A stretch of 64,000 nt of DNA, taken from Moniliella sp. 'wahieum'. Its lineage: Eukaryota > Basidiomycota > Moniliellomycetes > Moniliellales > Moniliellaceae. Under the pieces are notes generated by a model. It worked only from the letters and a program-made list of their open reading frames with translations, was not told where the DNA came from and did no database searches. How positions within the stretch are numbered: the stretch's first letter is position 1; every line of letters begins with the position of its first letter. This document shows, piece after piece, positions 1-11,413 of this stretch. The translations under genes and the position numbers were made by a program. The stretch lies in assembly GCA_003971905.1 (NCBI GenBank), contig RSEE01000047.1, forward strand, positions 310,001 through 374,000. Reading direction: 5' to 3'.

Positions 1-3000
1 CTTGACATCCCACTTTTCTTCGTCCCACGGATCGGCCTCCCACTCCGCGTCCCCCTTCTTGTACGGGGAGAGGGAGCGGCTGGGGACCGGTTGCGGAACG
101 TAGAAGATTGATGGTACCCCGTTCGCTCCCACGGATCGGGTGGCAGCTGCCCGCGCGCCTTCCGACCACGAATGCCGAGACGCACATCGGATTCAGAAGC
201 GGGATCCCACTCCATATCGTCCGAGCCTTCCTCCTCATCGTACATCCTCCGTTCATGAAGAGAACGGGTACCCAACGGCTGACGCAAATCGGTCGAGCTT
301 TGAAACTGCGGGCGCGGCTCGTCACGGTTCGTCTCGGCTGCTTTGGACTTGAAAAAGACGTGCCTGGCAGCCCAAGTGGCCACCACCGAACGAATCACCG
401 CCGGCGCCTTGGTATCCAGCTGGATTTGATGCTCCTCCAACAAGTCCCGTCGAGGCGTCGAGTACAATAGAGAGACCCATCCAGGCGAATCAATGCCGTT
501 GGCACAAAACAGGTCAAGCCACCGATGGAAGCGAGCCCAGCGCGAAGGCTCCCTTGGCACCACTGGGATGCGCTGGGGGAACCGGCCGGCGGCCCGTGCG
601 TCTTCAACTCCTTCTCGGGGGAGGAGGTCCTCGACGTTCATTTGAGGATGATACGCCTCCCTGAGTTGGACCCAGGAGGGAAGCGTGTCGATACCGCAGA
701 TGGCATTCGCTTCGTCGTCGTCCAAAGAACGGCATTGAGAGACCCACAGACGCGTTCCGACCAGCTTAATCACTGCTGTACAGGGGATCAGACCGATGGT
801 GAAAATAAGATACACGGCACGCTCCTTGGTCACGGCAAAAAAGATGGCCAGGACAACCTGAGCCACGATCAATCCGTCCAACGAAAAACGTAGCATGCGC
901 TTCAGGTAGATCTGCCCTTGGTTTTCGTGGAAACGACTAAGGTAAACATAGGCCAGGTCTTTCTTGAACACGACTCTGTAGTTTTTTTAAACAAAGGCAA
1001 GGTCAGTACGTCCCCACGAGGAAGAAAAGTCAACAAGGCGAACGTACAAAGCGCACCAAAGGTATACCATGGCAAAGGGGATGACGAGTGGATTGAAGAT
1101 GGCAAAAATGAATACGATGGTCATGACGGTCAAATGGAGTGGGAGCCAAATCGCATGACCAAATTTGCGCGGCAATACCTTTTCCGTGCGTTCGCGTGGC
1201 GAACACGCGCCCACTGCTTGGGCCGCTTGCCACAGTCCAATCACCGCTTGGATCAACTCGGCACCCGTTTGGGTGGCAATGTTGAGCATCAGATAGGAAC
1301 AGAAAAAGGGTGCGGCCGACGGAAAGGCAAATGCGATCGAGGTCAAGACGGATCCTTGGTGGCTACTGTCCACACGAACCAGAATCGTCTGCAGCGTGGT
1401 GGCCCCCACGGAAAACAGGATGACGGTGTTACAGACAACAAACTTCCAGTAGCGACACAGACACTGGTCGTAAAGCTCGGTGCGAGTAAAGAACCGATGA
1501 GCCCGCAGGTGGATCTGGAAGATGAATTCGGGCACGAGCAACATCACCCCCGATACGATCAGGGTAGGCAGAGTACCCGAGACAAAACGCAGCCAGGCCC
1601 TGTGGTCGGAAAATGCCCGAATCGTGATTGTAGGTATGGGTGATACCGCCAATGTTGTTGAGCACGAAGCAGCCGCCTGGGTAGGAATCATCCAAAAGAC
1701 GGTGAACAGCCAGAAAAAGGTGCTTACCCCGAGACTGCGTACAATCTTTCCAGCCAGGGTCGTGTGCATGAGCCGGTCCCAGATGATGTCCTGCGCTCGG
1801 GGGCGAGGACAATGCGGGAGCAACTTGGTCGCTGAGCTCACGCCAAACAAGCCTTGCTTGGCGCGGTCACGGAAGGTGACAAACGCGACGGCGTGGCCCC
1901 ACTGATTGGCCGGGAGAGCACGCGCCGCGTCCACCAACGCATTGAGCAACTTGAACTTGGTCACGAGCAAGTCAATTGTTGGCACCACATCCCCCTTGTA
2001 GGTACCCGCCGTGAGCCTTGGACGGGCTGGTACCGGTCCAACAGAGGCCGAGGCAGGGACAACAGTTCATGCCAAAAAGAGCACTTGGCGTCGGGTGCGA
2101 GGGAGGGTGACGTGACGAACCGAGCGAGCCGCTGGGCAAGGACCATGTCGGGACTCGTGTTCTTCTCGGGTGGTACGGCAGAAAAGGCAATAGCCCGAAC
2201 CGAACGGAGCACGTTCTGGGCGAGCTCCATGTGGGCCAACTCGAGCTTCGCAAGCGCCGCATCCCGTCGGCTCACGAGCCCATCTAATTCCGCCATCTTG
2301 CGCACAAACACGACCGACTGGACGGGGGAGGGAAGGATGGTATCCTGCCCAGTAGTGGTAGGGGAGTAGGTGGCCCACCCGGCTGGGCCAGCGGGCACGC
2401 CCAAATGCCGCTCGATGAACGCTGTTAGTGCCTGCTCCTCCCGCATGGGCCGCGGCAGGTTGGAAAACATAAGAGTGCGCTGCCGCCATCCCGCCATTTC
2501 AGGGTTCCTTTGAGCCTCCGCGACGCTGTAGAAGGGATGGGCGGGATCATCGGCACGGCCAGACTGGCGCGCCAACTCGTCGAGCACAGCATGCTCTATT
2601 GTTGGTGCAGCAGCACGGGCGAGCGGGTCGTCAGGGCGGCGCACGGCATGTGGGCCCTGGAGAGTACGGTGGCGCAGGCGGAGGATGAGATGGCGACGGG
2701 TTCGCACAACGCCGCGGGCAGTCCAATAGAGAGCACATACCCAGGAGAGAGTGATCCAGTACATAATCAGCAGGTGCACCCACAGCCAGCGGCGGCCCTG
2801 GTGGTTTTCAGTGCGGACACAATCGGGTGCGGACAGGTTGGAGCACTTGGAGCGGTCGACGGGGGTGGTGACGAGGTAGGCGAGCGAGGCGCAGGCCATG
2901 TCGGTGCGGGAGTCGCAGTCGCTGAAGCGCATGTGGATGGCAAGGAGGGCGGGGAGGGTGGTGAGGAGCTGGAGGAACATCCACCACGTGGCGGCGCGCA

Positions 3001-3349
3001 TGAAGCGCACATAAGTCAAGGCGTCGATACCGACGTGGGTGGCATACCACCAGTCGCTGCGCATGATGGCGGGCCAGATCCAGAGGAGAGGCCAGCGCGG
3101 CAGGGGAGGGGACGGCGCAATAGCGTGGTACTCGCGTGGGGTGTAGAGGTGGGCGAGCTCCCAGCGGTCGGGGTTGTCTGGGACGGTGGGTGGCTCGGAC
3201 GAGAGGCGCCAGCGCGGGAGGCGGCGCAGATGGCGCGACGTCTCGTACCAGCCCACACAGACGATGGCGGCGGCGCCGAGGATGTAGGCATTGGTGGTGA
3301 GGCCGGTGAAGTCGGAGGTGTAGAATTTGCGGTTCTCCAGGTCGGCCAT
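1..3349 (-). CDS. CSC1/OSCA-like calcium-permeable cation channel (RSN1_7TM family), 3' end missing
   Basis: Predicted osmosensitive, mechanically gated cation channel of the plasma or internal membranes. The start at 3349 gives MADLENRKFYTSDFTG, followed at once by the first hydrophobic segment (AYILGAAAIVCVGWY). A cytosolic stretch comes next, with RTLMFSNLPRPMREEQAL and an acidic/basic helix (SRRDAALAKLELAHME), then RPRLTAGTYKGD, which matches the family's RPxHRL block. The 7-TM core lies at about 1900-750, with IPTQAAAS, NPLVIPFAMVYLW and FSLDGLIVAQVVLAIFF. One 36-nt intron (974-1009) restores the reading frame. The frame slips once near 2020-2035, where one base appears to be missing. 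The hydrophilic C-terminal tail (WDPASESDVRLG, GDAEWEADPWDEEKW) is still open at position 1, so the gene is partial. Family assignment is firm; ion selectivity is not readable. Confidence 0.88.
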
Positions 3350-4317
3350 GGCGCCCGCGGGGAGGGGGTGGCGGGGGTGGGGGCGGGGGCAATGGCGATG
3401 GCGGTGGCGAGGGGGGGGGCAGAGGCGAGGGGACGGGTGGCGGTGGGGGGGGGGCCTGGCTGGCGCCGGTGCGTGTGCGTGTGCTTGAGGGTGCGCTTGA
3501 GCTTGAGGGCTGGGAGGTTGCCGGGCGACGCTGAAGGCAGCGGGAGGTGCGTGTGGGCGATGGATGATGGATGATCGCAGTGAATATTGAATGCTGGGGG
3601 CAGCTGAGGCGCCCTGCTGGGCGAGGGTGCATGCCCGGGCGGGGCGGGACGCGGCGGGGCTGGCGGGGCGATCGGGCAGCCCGCAGCACCGCAGGCACAG
3701 CGCCCCCGTGCGTGTGCTGGCCAACACCAAATTCCCCGCCCCGCCCCGGCCGCCCCGGTGCCGCTGCAGGAGCTGCAGGGCAGCCGCGTGCGCACCCCGC
3801 TGCGCAGAGCACACAGGCGCGGTGCGGCGACCACCCGCGTGCTGCGTCATGCACATCATGCGTCACACTCATGCATCTGCTCTCCTCGAGCTGCCCCCCA
3901 GTCGTCACTGACAAAACATCAGCTTGTCCCCGTTGTCCCTCTGCCCTGCCGCCCGGTTCAGCGGGGGCTCGGGAGAGCTAATCGCGCACATCACACTTGT
4001 GAGGTGCCCATCCTCGCGGCATGCTTCGGTGCAAACCGCATGCGGCCAGTGGCCTGCACCCGCGGGCACCACACCGGAGCACGCCGGCACACACGCCCTG
4101 TGCCCGCCGGCAGCCGCGCTGGGCACAAGCCACCGCAGCAGGCTGGCTGGGTGCTCCAGCCAGAAGAGGCAAGCTGCTTCTCCTGCCCCACACACCACAC
4201 CCCACCCGCCCCAGCCCACACCCATCTTCGTCACGCGCGGGTGGGAGTGTATGGGCCTGCCTCCCTGATCCAAAAAGCGCCTTTTTGTTCTTCTTCCCGC
4301 AGCAGAGAGAGAGCGTC

Positions 4318-4602
4318 ATGCGTCTTCAGCCGCTATCGTTTCCCGCCCCGTTCCTAATTACCTTCCTTCTTTGTTGGCTTCTCGAATGTGTATTTGTCGA
4401 GTGTACCAATCTCTCCAGGGGATATAGCCACATCGTCACACAATCATCATCTCCTCGCCACCGTCGAATTGTGGCTCAGCTACTGTATGAAGTGTCCTCG
4501 CCGCTTCTGAACTCAGTATCGCATTCACACCACCCACAACCAAACCCCACTTTGGCCCCTTCCACACAATTGGACAGCCCACTGCAGTACCGATTACCGT
4601 AG
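4318..4602 (+). CDS. Possible small secreted protein (weak)
   Basis: A 94-codon open frame begins MRLQPLSFPAPFLITFLLCW. It has a basic residue, then a strongly hydrophobic core and then Cys residues, which is the shape of a signal peptide. The rest (QPNPTLAPSTQLD and similar) is unstructured and resembles nothing I know. A pyrimidine-rich tract ending in cccgcag lies just before the ATG and could equally be an acceptor site. Only the signal-like start supports it, and a chance frame in a spacer is quite possible. Confidence 0.2.
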   Translation: MRLQPLSFPAPFLITFLLCWLLECVFVECTNLSRGYSHIVTQSSSPRHRRIVAQLLYEVSSPLLNSVSHSHHPQPNPTLAPSTQLDSPLQYRLP

Positions 4603-6613
4603 CATCGTCACTCGTCTGACTATGGGCGGTACGTGCCCTATATGCCACACGTATGCACCCGAAAATGCGCAGGGCTGAGACGGGAATTCAGGTCACTCTC
4701 CCAGCCGCCATCTCCGACCCCACCAACGCGGCCAACTGGCTCCCGAGGGAACTACGGTACCGCGTTTAGCTCCTGTGATTGTCGACTCCACAACGCTCCT
4801 GCGCTTCACCCCCACCTCGTTCCTCCTCCCCCCTACCTTCTATTTGGGTACGCTTCTCGACTTCGTCGTCGTGAAAGGCAGTGAGGACCAGGAAGTGTTA
4901 CCCGCTCCCGCTCGTGTGCGGGGGCGCTGATGGGTACCGGTAGGGCGAAGGACAGCAACCACATGGGGGGGGTCGAGGGGGGGGGGGGACCACGGCCAGG
5001 AGAGAGGAATACTAGAGGTGCCGTGCAAACAAGTTTGTTCTCAAAGCAGCTCTGCTTTTCTTCTCCATCTTTTCCCAGATGATGACAGGGCGAGATACCT
5101 AGTATCGGTAAGTAATGCAGTATGATCGGGCAACCACTTCTTCTTACTGGTCGTACTCTCACTTATGTGATGTCTTCTCTCAAAAGTATCAACACACACG
5201 CATCTCCTCTTTGGCTCCATCCAGCTCATACAGCGACCAAAGGGAACAAGTTCCATTTAAACATAATGGTGAACTCGTGGTTGCATATAGCCTGTTTTGA
5301 AGCAGACAAATCAACCCAGGCGAGGGAAACACAAGGGGTGCTTGAGGGATCTACGTTGGGCTCGCCCGCCCGCCTTCGTCCGTTAATACACTCTGTAAAT
5401 ATATCACCTGTTTACTCTTCAACAAACAAAAAAGACGTGTCTGCACACCTAAGGCTCCCTCTCTGCGCAAAGGATTACGTTGGCGCCTCAGCACGCGCCC
5501 CCCAAAGCCCATTCCTCACCCACAATCCACATTTGGGGAAGTTTGGTAACCTCTTTTTCACTTTCGTCCCTTGTTGAACGTACCTTGTTGCTCACCTCAG
5601 GCCTCATGATGCGCTGGGATCGACTCGTTCCTGCGATGGGCATTTCCTTCCTTCGTTCCTTATCTCGCGGGATATCGGGCATGCCAACCAGGACTATTGT
5701 TTTGGGCTTGGCATGACCCTCCCTCTGCCATCCATTGCAGAGAGGTCTTCATCGGGTGCAAGGCAAAGGGAGGACTCTTCTCATTTATTGCATCCCTATT
5801 GTCCTTTTCCTTCGGTCATCTGGCGTGCGGGGAAGCATGCTGGTAAGAGATCGATGCGGTTCCACTGACTCGTCTCAGCCAGGGCTCGCCCGTAACAGAG
5901 AGGTATAGGTATGCGAATCTGAAGCCTTCGTCGGTATCGTTCTCAACCTTCCATTCTACTCCGAGAACTGACGGATGGTGTGGTTCGCACTTTTCTTATC
6001 TCCGTCAGCAGACCAACTTCTTCCTGTATGACACTGTGAGAAAAGCTTCGCACACAGCCTCTCGAAGCTGGAGAGAAGAAGTGCCCACTGTTGGTTGGAC
6101 ATTTTCCGCTTCGGCCCGGCTCCAGAAATAAGTCTTGCATATATAACTTGGATCAGCACGAACGTTTCGAATATACACGCTCGTGTCACGTGTTACATTT
6201 GCAGAATAGCTTCGCAACACAAACATATGCCACGTGTTCGGTTGGAGCCACTCTTTTTCGCGGGCCGCGGCGCTTCTCCACCCGCAGCAACTGTGTGCCT
6301 GAGACGCCGCTGTCCTATGTACGTCCGCCACACCCGCGTGTGTGGGGTACCAAAAACGGTCAACCGGTCACTAGGTCACTGGTGAAAGCCTAAAAAAGAT
6401 CATCAAGATCATCGATCGACGAAGGCCCCACATCAAAAAGAGATGAAGAGTCGATTGACGCGAGCTGGCGAGGCCTGCCGCCCATCGGGAAAATGCGTTG
6501 CAGTACGTTGCGTACTACTGAGTAGTAGAGTGAATCAGGGGATACTGAGAGTAACTGAGTACTGATTAATGATTGGTGGCCATAGTGGCCGGTGAGTCGC
6601 GAGCTGAGCCTCA

Positions 6614-6650
6614 GCGATGATCGATGATCGATGACCGGCGATCGATGATC
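6614..6650. repeat. 7-nt periodic cluster, unit CGATGAT
   Basis: About five imperfect head-to-tail copies of the heptamer CGATGAT, creating overlapping ATCGAT and GATC palindromes. A short related stretch lies at 6398-6420. A similar cluster recurs at 56799-56841. Confidence 0.75.
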
Positions 6651-6679
6651 AGGGGTATGATCGGTGAAGAGAGGGTCTG

Positions 6680-6750
6680 AGGTCCCTGAGGTCCCTGAGG
6701 CGCTCAGGCCTGCGAGGCATGTGAGGCTCAGGCGCTCAGGCTCAGCGCTA
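6680..6750. repeat. 9-nt tandem GAGGTCCCT plus GCTCAGG repeats
   Basis: Two perfect and one partial copy of a 9-nt unit are followed by several spaced CTCAGG/CAGGC words. They lie next to the CGATGAT cluster in the same gene-free spacer. Confidence 0.6.
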
Positions 6751-6928
6751 GGAAGTCTTGCACACGAAGAGCATGATGCATGATGTGCATGATGAGGTCG
6801 AGAGACGAGCGGACGCCTGCCAAGCGCCCCCCTAGCTCAACCGCAAGTCGAAAACTCTGAGGCCCTGAAGATTGGCAGCCCAAGGCCTAACCTGTGGCCT
6901 CATTATGCATTAACGGACCCCACCAGAC

Positions 6929-7086
6929 CTAAGGCCTAAGGCTTAGGCTTAAGCCCGGCCGAATCACCATTGCATAACGAATTGTGTGTGATGCCGAAAG
7001 CATGAGGATGGACATGCGTAACGAAGCTTACTGGCCTTACTTTGTAGGCCTTTGGGACCTTAGGCCTAACATTAGGCCTTAGGCCA
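6929..7086. repeat. AGGCCT-rich 7-nt periodic clusters
   Basis: Two clusters (about 6929-6955 and 7041-7086) are built from CCTAAGG, its complement CTTAGGC and TTAGGCC, repeating at 7-nt steps and containing the palindrome AGGCCT. The bases between them are ordinary spacer. Confidence 0.65.
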
Positions 7087-7132
7087 AGGATGCAGATGTG
7101 GGACGCAGGAAAACGGCCCTGGAAAGAGCCTG

Positions 7133-7166
7133 TGTGACATGTGACATGCGACATGTGACATGTGTA
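7133..7166. repeat. 7-nt periodic cluster, unit GTGACAT
   Basis: Four consecutive heptamers (GTGACAT, one reading GCGACAT) create repeated ACATGT palindromes. Related clusters lie at 17810-17834, 29471-29529 and 43820-43850. This one is about 850 bases upstream of the lipase start. Confidence 0.8.
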
Positions 7167-7436
7167 CGACGGAGACAGATCGCCAGGGACCGTTGCTGGG
7201 AGTGTATGGGACACAATCGATCCTTCGGGCTGACGCGCCAATGCTTCCGAGGCGAGCAGACTGTGCTGCTGCGACACAGCGGATGCGGGGAAGGTGCAGA
7301 CTTACACTGACCCCACGCCTCACCGGGTGGGCAACACACACTTCCCCCGTGCGGTGTTATGTGGCCTCATACAGGTCCTGGGAGGAGGGCAGTGTGCAAG
7401 TTTGGCCGCTCATTGTAAGGCATCGATCCGTCAATA

Positions 7437-7467
7437 TACGCGGTAACGCGGTAACGCTTTAACGCGA
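7437..7467. repeat. 8-nt periodic cluster, unit GCGGTAAC
   Basis: Three copies at 8-nt spacing (GCGGTAAC twice, then GCTTTAAC). Related GGTAAC/GTAACGC arrays with a 7-nt period occur at 17686-17712 and 44143-44163. Confidence 0.65.
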
Positions 7468-7834
7468 ATCGGCTATCGTTTTAGACGTCGGGAGTTGCTA
7501 GTTGCCGCCAATACGATGTGGTGCACCACATTCGTTAACCACCCCATGCGGAAACAGGGCGTCCACGTTGGAGGCATACGGCTGTCCCACAACGTTCTTA
7601 TTGCCGTGTGTGGCATCTTCTCACAAATCACACAACGCTTGCCAAGCCGCCAGCACTGTGGCCAGGTTAGAGGCATGCCGGCCACGCCACCACTGGGCCT
7701 CGGCTGGGGAACACGGAGGAGCGCGACCTTGATGACAGAAACTGTTATCGAGACGAGGAACGTTACACCTTCACACAGCCCTGTAACACCCAAAGAAGGA
7801 AACCGAACGGTGACTCGTACAGCCAACGAGATCG

Positions 7835-7952
7835 CATATAAATCTCACTCAGTTCTGGTGCTCGTGGCTTCTCCTTTCCCCTCCACCACCCATCTCCTTC
7901 CTCTTCCCTCTTCACCCCCCCCCCCCCCCTTCGCCACTCTCTCTTTCCCCTA
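7835..7952 (+). promoter_or_regulatory. Lipase core promoter: TATA box and polypyrimidine tract
   Basis: A TATA-like word (catataaatc) lies about 175 bases before the lipase ATG. It is followed by roughly 80 bases of almost pure C/T, including a C-run of about 15 near 7917. This CT-block arrangement is common upstream of strongly expressed fungal genes; the expression level is inference. Confidence 0.5.
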
Positions 7953-8013
7953 CTCGGGCACACCTCCGTCGACGGATCACACTTTCTTTTACCATACGTT
8001 CTCTCTGCCGCCC

Positions 8014-9568
8014 ATGCGCGCTTTCTTCTCTCTCCCACTCCTGGTCGGGGCCGTTCTATCGGCCCTAGGCGCAGATGCATCTTTTTCCAAGCGAGGTGTT
8101 TCTCGAGCAAATCGTCACAATCTCTTCGGCAAACGGGATGACTACCCGGCGCCGTTGCAAGACCCTTTCTACATCGTCCTGATAATTTGAGCCATTACCG
8201 TCCCGGAGACGTTATCCGCTCCCGCAAGATCATCCCCACCATGAAAGGCCTTGAAGGCGCGGTCGGAGACACGTACCAGATCTTCTACCGCACCACCAAT
8301 TCCGAAGGCCATGCATCTTCGACGGTCACCACTGTTATTCGACCCAAGCAGGGCGGGCCTCCCAAGATGCTCTCCTACCATCTCTGGGAAGATGCTGTCC
8401 AGCGTGACTGCGCTCCCTCCTACACCATCCTCAAGGGTAACGATTCACCCAACGTGATGGTTGTCGGTATGTCTCTCTCCCATTTTCCTCTTGTTCATCT
8501 CTCTGATCAATGCTGACTTTGGCCCTGGTGCGTTTGTGTGCAGGGGATGATGTGCCCATTTGGTTCCAGTTTTTGCTCAACAATGGCATCTCGGTGGTTG
8601 TGCCCGACTACGAAGGCCCCAAATCCGCTCTGTTTGCCGGCTTCACAGCGGGCTACGCCATTCTTGACTCGGCCCGGGCTGTACGCAACTTCCTCAACTG
8701 GCCTGCCAATGCAGAGGTGGCCATGACGGGCTATTCAGAGGGCGCTCACGTCACTGCATGGGCCGCCAACTTGGCCCCCTCGTATGCTTCCGATGTCAAC
8801 ATTGTTGGTGTCACCCATGGCGGCACCCCGATTGACATGGAGTTGACCCTGCGCCACTTTGACAACACCTCCTTCTCTGGTTTCACCATTGGTGGCCTTC
8901 ACGGCATGATGGTTTCGTACAAGAAGTTCAAGAAGGCCATTCACCGTGTGGCTCAACCTGAAGTTCTTACCGATCTCGCCTCCATCATCAAGCCGCCCAC
9001 CTGCCATTCCGTCCTCCGCGGTCCCCTTTACGCCAACAAGCCTTACATGGAGATGCTCAACATCCCAGGCAACCAGTCGGTGTACGATTGGGGTCCCATT
9101 CGCCACATTCTCGACCGCGAAACGCTATGGAACAACAAGTCTTCTGTTGGTGTTGGCTACCCCACCTTCCCTCGCATGATCTACCACGGTGACCACGACG
9201 ATGTGATCAGCTTTGAGGCGGTCAAGGCCTATGTCGAACAGCAGTGTGCTCACGGCGCCAACATTCAATTTAACGTATACGAGGCCAACGCCCACACTGC
9301 GCCCCAGCTGGTCATTGGTGGCGACCTAAACGCCATGCGCTTTGTCTTGGAGGTTTTCCAGATCAACGGCCACAAATTCCAAAAGGGCACCTGTGGCTTC
9401 CCCACCCCGTCTCTTCTCAACTATGGCACTTGGGCCATCACCGCCATCTTGGGAGGTGACATTAGTGAGGCCTTCGACGACATTTCCGACCAAATCTCTG
9501 CTTTCCGTACCATTGGATTTGGTGCCCATGTCAACCAGACCAACCATGTTTACCATTACGTCGAGTAG
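8014..9568 (+). CDS. Secreted LIP-family triacylglycerol lipase (PF03583 type)
   Basis: Extracellular lipase expected to hydrolyse triacylglycerols. The product starts MRAFFSLPLLVGAVLSALGA, a clear signal peptide, then a KR site (KRDDYPAPLQDPFY) typical of LIP proteins. The nucleophile elbow is GYSEGA. Asp and His candidates are in MIYHGDHDDVISF and EANAHTAPQ. Other family blocks are VVVPDYEGP, HGGTPIDMEL and the Cys in KGTCGF. A 77-nt intron (8467-8543) joins NVMVVG to DDVPIWFQF in phase. The frame breaks once near 8177-8180: DPFYIV continues as PDNLSHYRPGD in the next frame, as if one C were missing. It stands alone, with a TATA box and CT-tract upstream. Secreted lipases of this family are numerous in Candida and Malassezia. 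Confidence 0.92.
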
Positions 9569-10304
9569 GGGAAACAAATTTCTCTGCCTGTTTCTCTTCT
9601 CCTTTGTTTTTCTCTCGATCACATCGAAAGAGAGAGCTCGTACTGTTTTTGTTTTGCTCCCCGACTATCCCTTTTAATGTGGTTTATGTATGGAGCCCTG
9701 GTGGCTCTTGAACCTCCAGGATCCAATACCATAAAGTGTGACATGTGTTTTCCGTTTATTGTGTACGGTTCTCCTCTACTCTGTGTGCCCTTAGGAAAAT
9801 ATAGATGGGGGTTAGGCAATACGTGCATCAGTCGCGACAGCGTTGTGACGATACCATCAGATTATAAGCTCTGACCTATTCTCCCCGGCGTTGCCAACAC
9901 TGTAGTGGAGGGAGTACGCTCTTCATATTGATGCGTGGCGCGAGGGATTCACTAGGCACTCCTCGTTTCCATGAAGAGCTGTCGGACATCAAGAAGATGC
10001 GAAACCCTTTCTGTACTTACAAACCTTGGGGGCGTCACGTTCCCTGGCCGCTTGAAATGCCCACCCGGGATCGCGTATGTGAGGCCTCTGCTCGTACACA
10101 CGTGGCAATGCGCTACCGGGGCTTGCACTCGCCGTGAACGTCCCGAGCGGTGAACGGGGGCAGTACCATCGCGTGGCTATATTTTGTTCCAATAAAATAC
10201 CGGTAGTTTGAATAGACTCGAAAAGTGAAAGCGGGTGGCACGTGAACTTACGTACGCGGCCTATACTGCGTTGGGAGCGGAGCCACGAGCATCGCGTTGA
10301 CATT
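9569..10304. other. Spacer after the lipase gene
   Basis: The first 120 bases are T-rich and probably hold the lipase 3' untranslated region. I see no coding region, tRNA or repeat in the rest. Confidence 0.5.
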
Positions 10305-11358
10305 ATGGGGGCAGCAACACCCAAAAACACAACCATGACCGCAGGCGAGGCGCCATCGCCCATGGCTGGTGCCAGTCCCGCATCGCCCAAGGCATCGCCG
10401 GCAGCCCACGCGTCTCCGCACTTGCCCGCATCCGGACGAACACCCGCCACCGCTCCGACGCCCCCCGCCCTCGCCCCCCTGAACTCCACCAACACCCCTG
10501 ATCCTGCCGGCCCAGGCGCCCCCCTGGTGGAGGGTGGGACAGCAGATCTCGCCCCCCCGGCCGCTGTTGCGGCCGCTTCTCTTCCCCCATATCCAACAGG
10601 GCTTCTGCCGCTGGCGCCAAATGCGCCGTCCGAAGGATTGAGCCAGGTGTTTCAGCTGGTGCTGCAGCAGCTTCTGCCCGCCGTCCAAGCCACCTCCAAC
10701 TCGCTCTTTGACGCGCTTGCTGTACCGGCAGAGACAGAGTCTGAAGCGCTCATGGCTCCTACCCCACCCCTTCCGGATGCAGCAGCGGCCAATGCAGTGC
10801 AACTGCACACCTTCCTCTCTTCGCTCTTACAGCTTCTGTTGGAACATGGTCTCGCTGGTCTGCCTACCGTTTCCTTTCCCCCTCCCGGCCGATCCTGAGA
10901 TCATGCAGATCGACCCTCTTCCCTCTGCCTCGCTCCCTCAAGACCTTCCAAGTGCTACGCAACAGTACGCCGCTCGAGCCAAGCGCGAATTTGACAAGAC
11001 GCAACGGTTGCGGGATGCGAGCGAGATTGTACGGGACGTGTTGGTTGGAGCACGGCTAGCCATGGCCGGGGCAGAGCGGGCAAAGAATCAGGGGATTCGT
11101 CGGAACAGAACGCAGGGCATTCAGGCCGATCGAGAGGGCCCTGTTTCGAAACGACCACGAGGAAGTTCGCCCGCACCCGACGCTGGTAACTCCGCCTCGG
11201 CCCAGGGTACGGCCGCCACACGACCCCGGCGTCAGGCGTTCAGATCACAAGGATGTCTCCTCCAACCTGAGAGCAAAATGAGGGCACTGCGTTCCTACGA
11301 CATTGAGCCGCCCGTGCATCGTATCGTACATGATTTGAGCAAGATGCAATTGAAGTAA
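10305..11358 (+). CDS. Unknown Ala/Pro-rich nuclear-type protein
   Basis: Not recognised. From MGAATPKNTTMTAGEAPSP the first 100 residues are Ala/Pro/Ser-rich and disordered. An amphipathic, Leu-rich region follows (LSQVFQLVLQQLLPAVQA, TFLSSLLQLLLEHGL). A charged helix (YAARAKREFDKTQRLRDA, EIVRDVLVGARLAMAG), a basic patch resembling a nuclear signal (SKRPRGSS) and a tail VHRIVHDLSKMQLK complete it. The frame changes once at about 10878-10885, in a run of Cs between PTVSFPPP and ADPEIMQIDPLP; read across it, the protein has about 350 residues. An in-frame ATG at 10242 could add 21 residues. The helical half suggests a subunit of a nuclear complex, but that is a guess. It converges on PPN1, 55 bases away. 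Confidence 0.6.
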
Positions 11359-11413
11359 GAATGCAGGACACACAGATAAAACAGGCATTATGATGATGAA
11401 AATGCACGACAGC

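Larger units (their letters stand above)
3350..8013. other. Long gene-poor spacer with motif clusters
   Basis: No convincing gene is visible apart from one weak 94-residue candidate at 4318-4602. The first kilobase is GC-rich, with C- and G-runs and CA-rich stretches, and probably serves as upstream region for the channel gene. From about 6.3 kb onward the base composition drops and short tandem motifs accumulate (listed separately). The final 200 bases form the lipase promoter. Confidence 0.6.

Noticed and set aside
2510-3574. Long plus-strand open frame over the channel gene's 5' part
   Set aside because: Antisense shadow of a GC-rich gene: Gly/Val-rich, no domain, while the minus strand shows clear channel motifs.
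6398-7467. CRISPR array or telomere-like repeat
   Set aside because: No spacer-repeat alternation, units only 7-9 nt and different in each cluster; no TTAGGG-type tract and normal genes on both sides.
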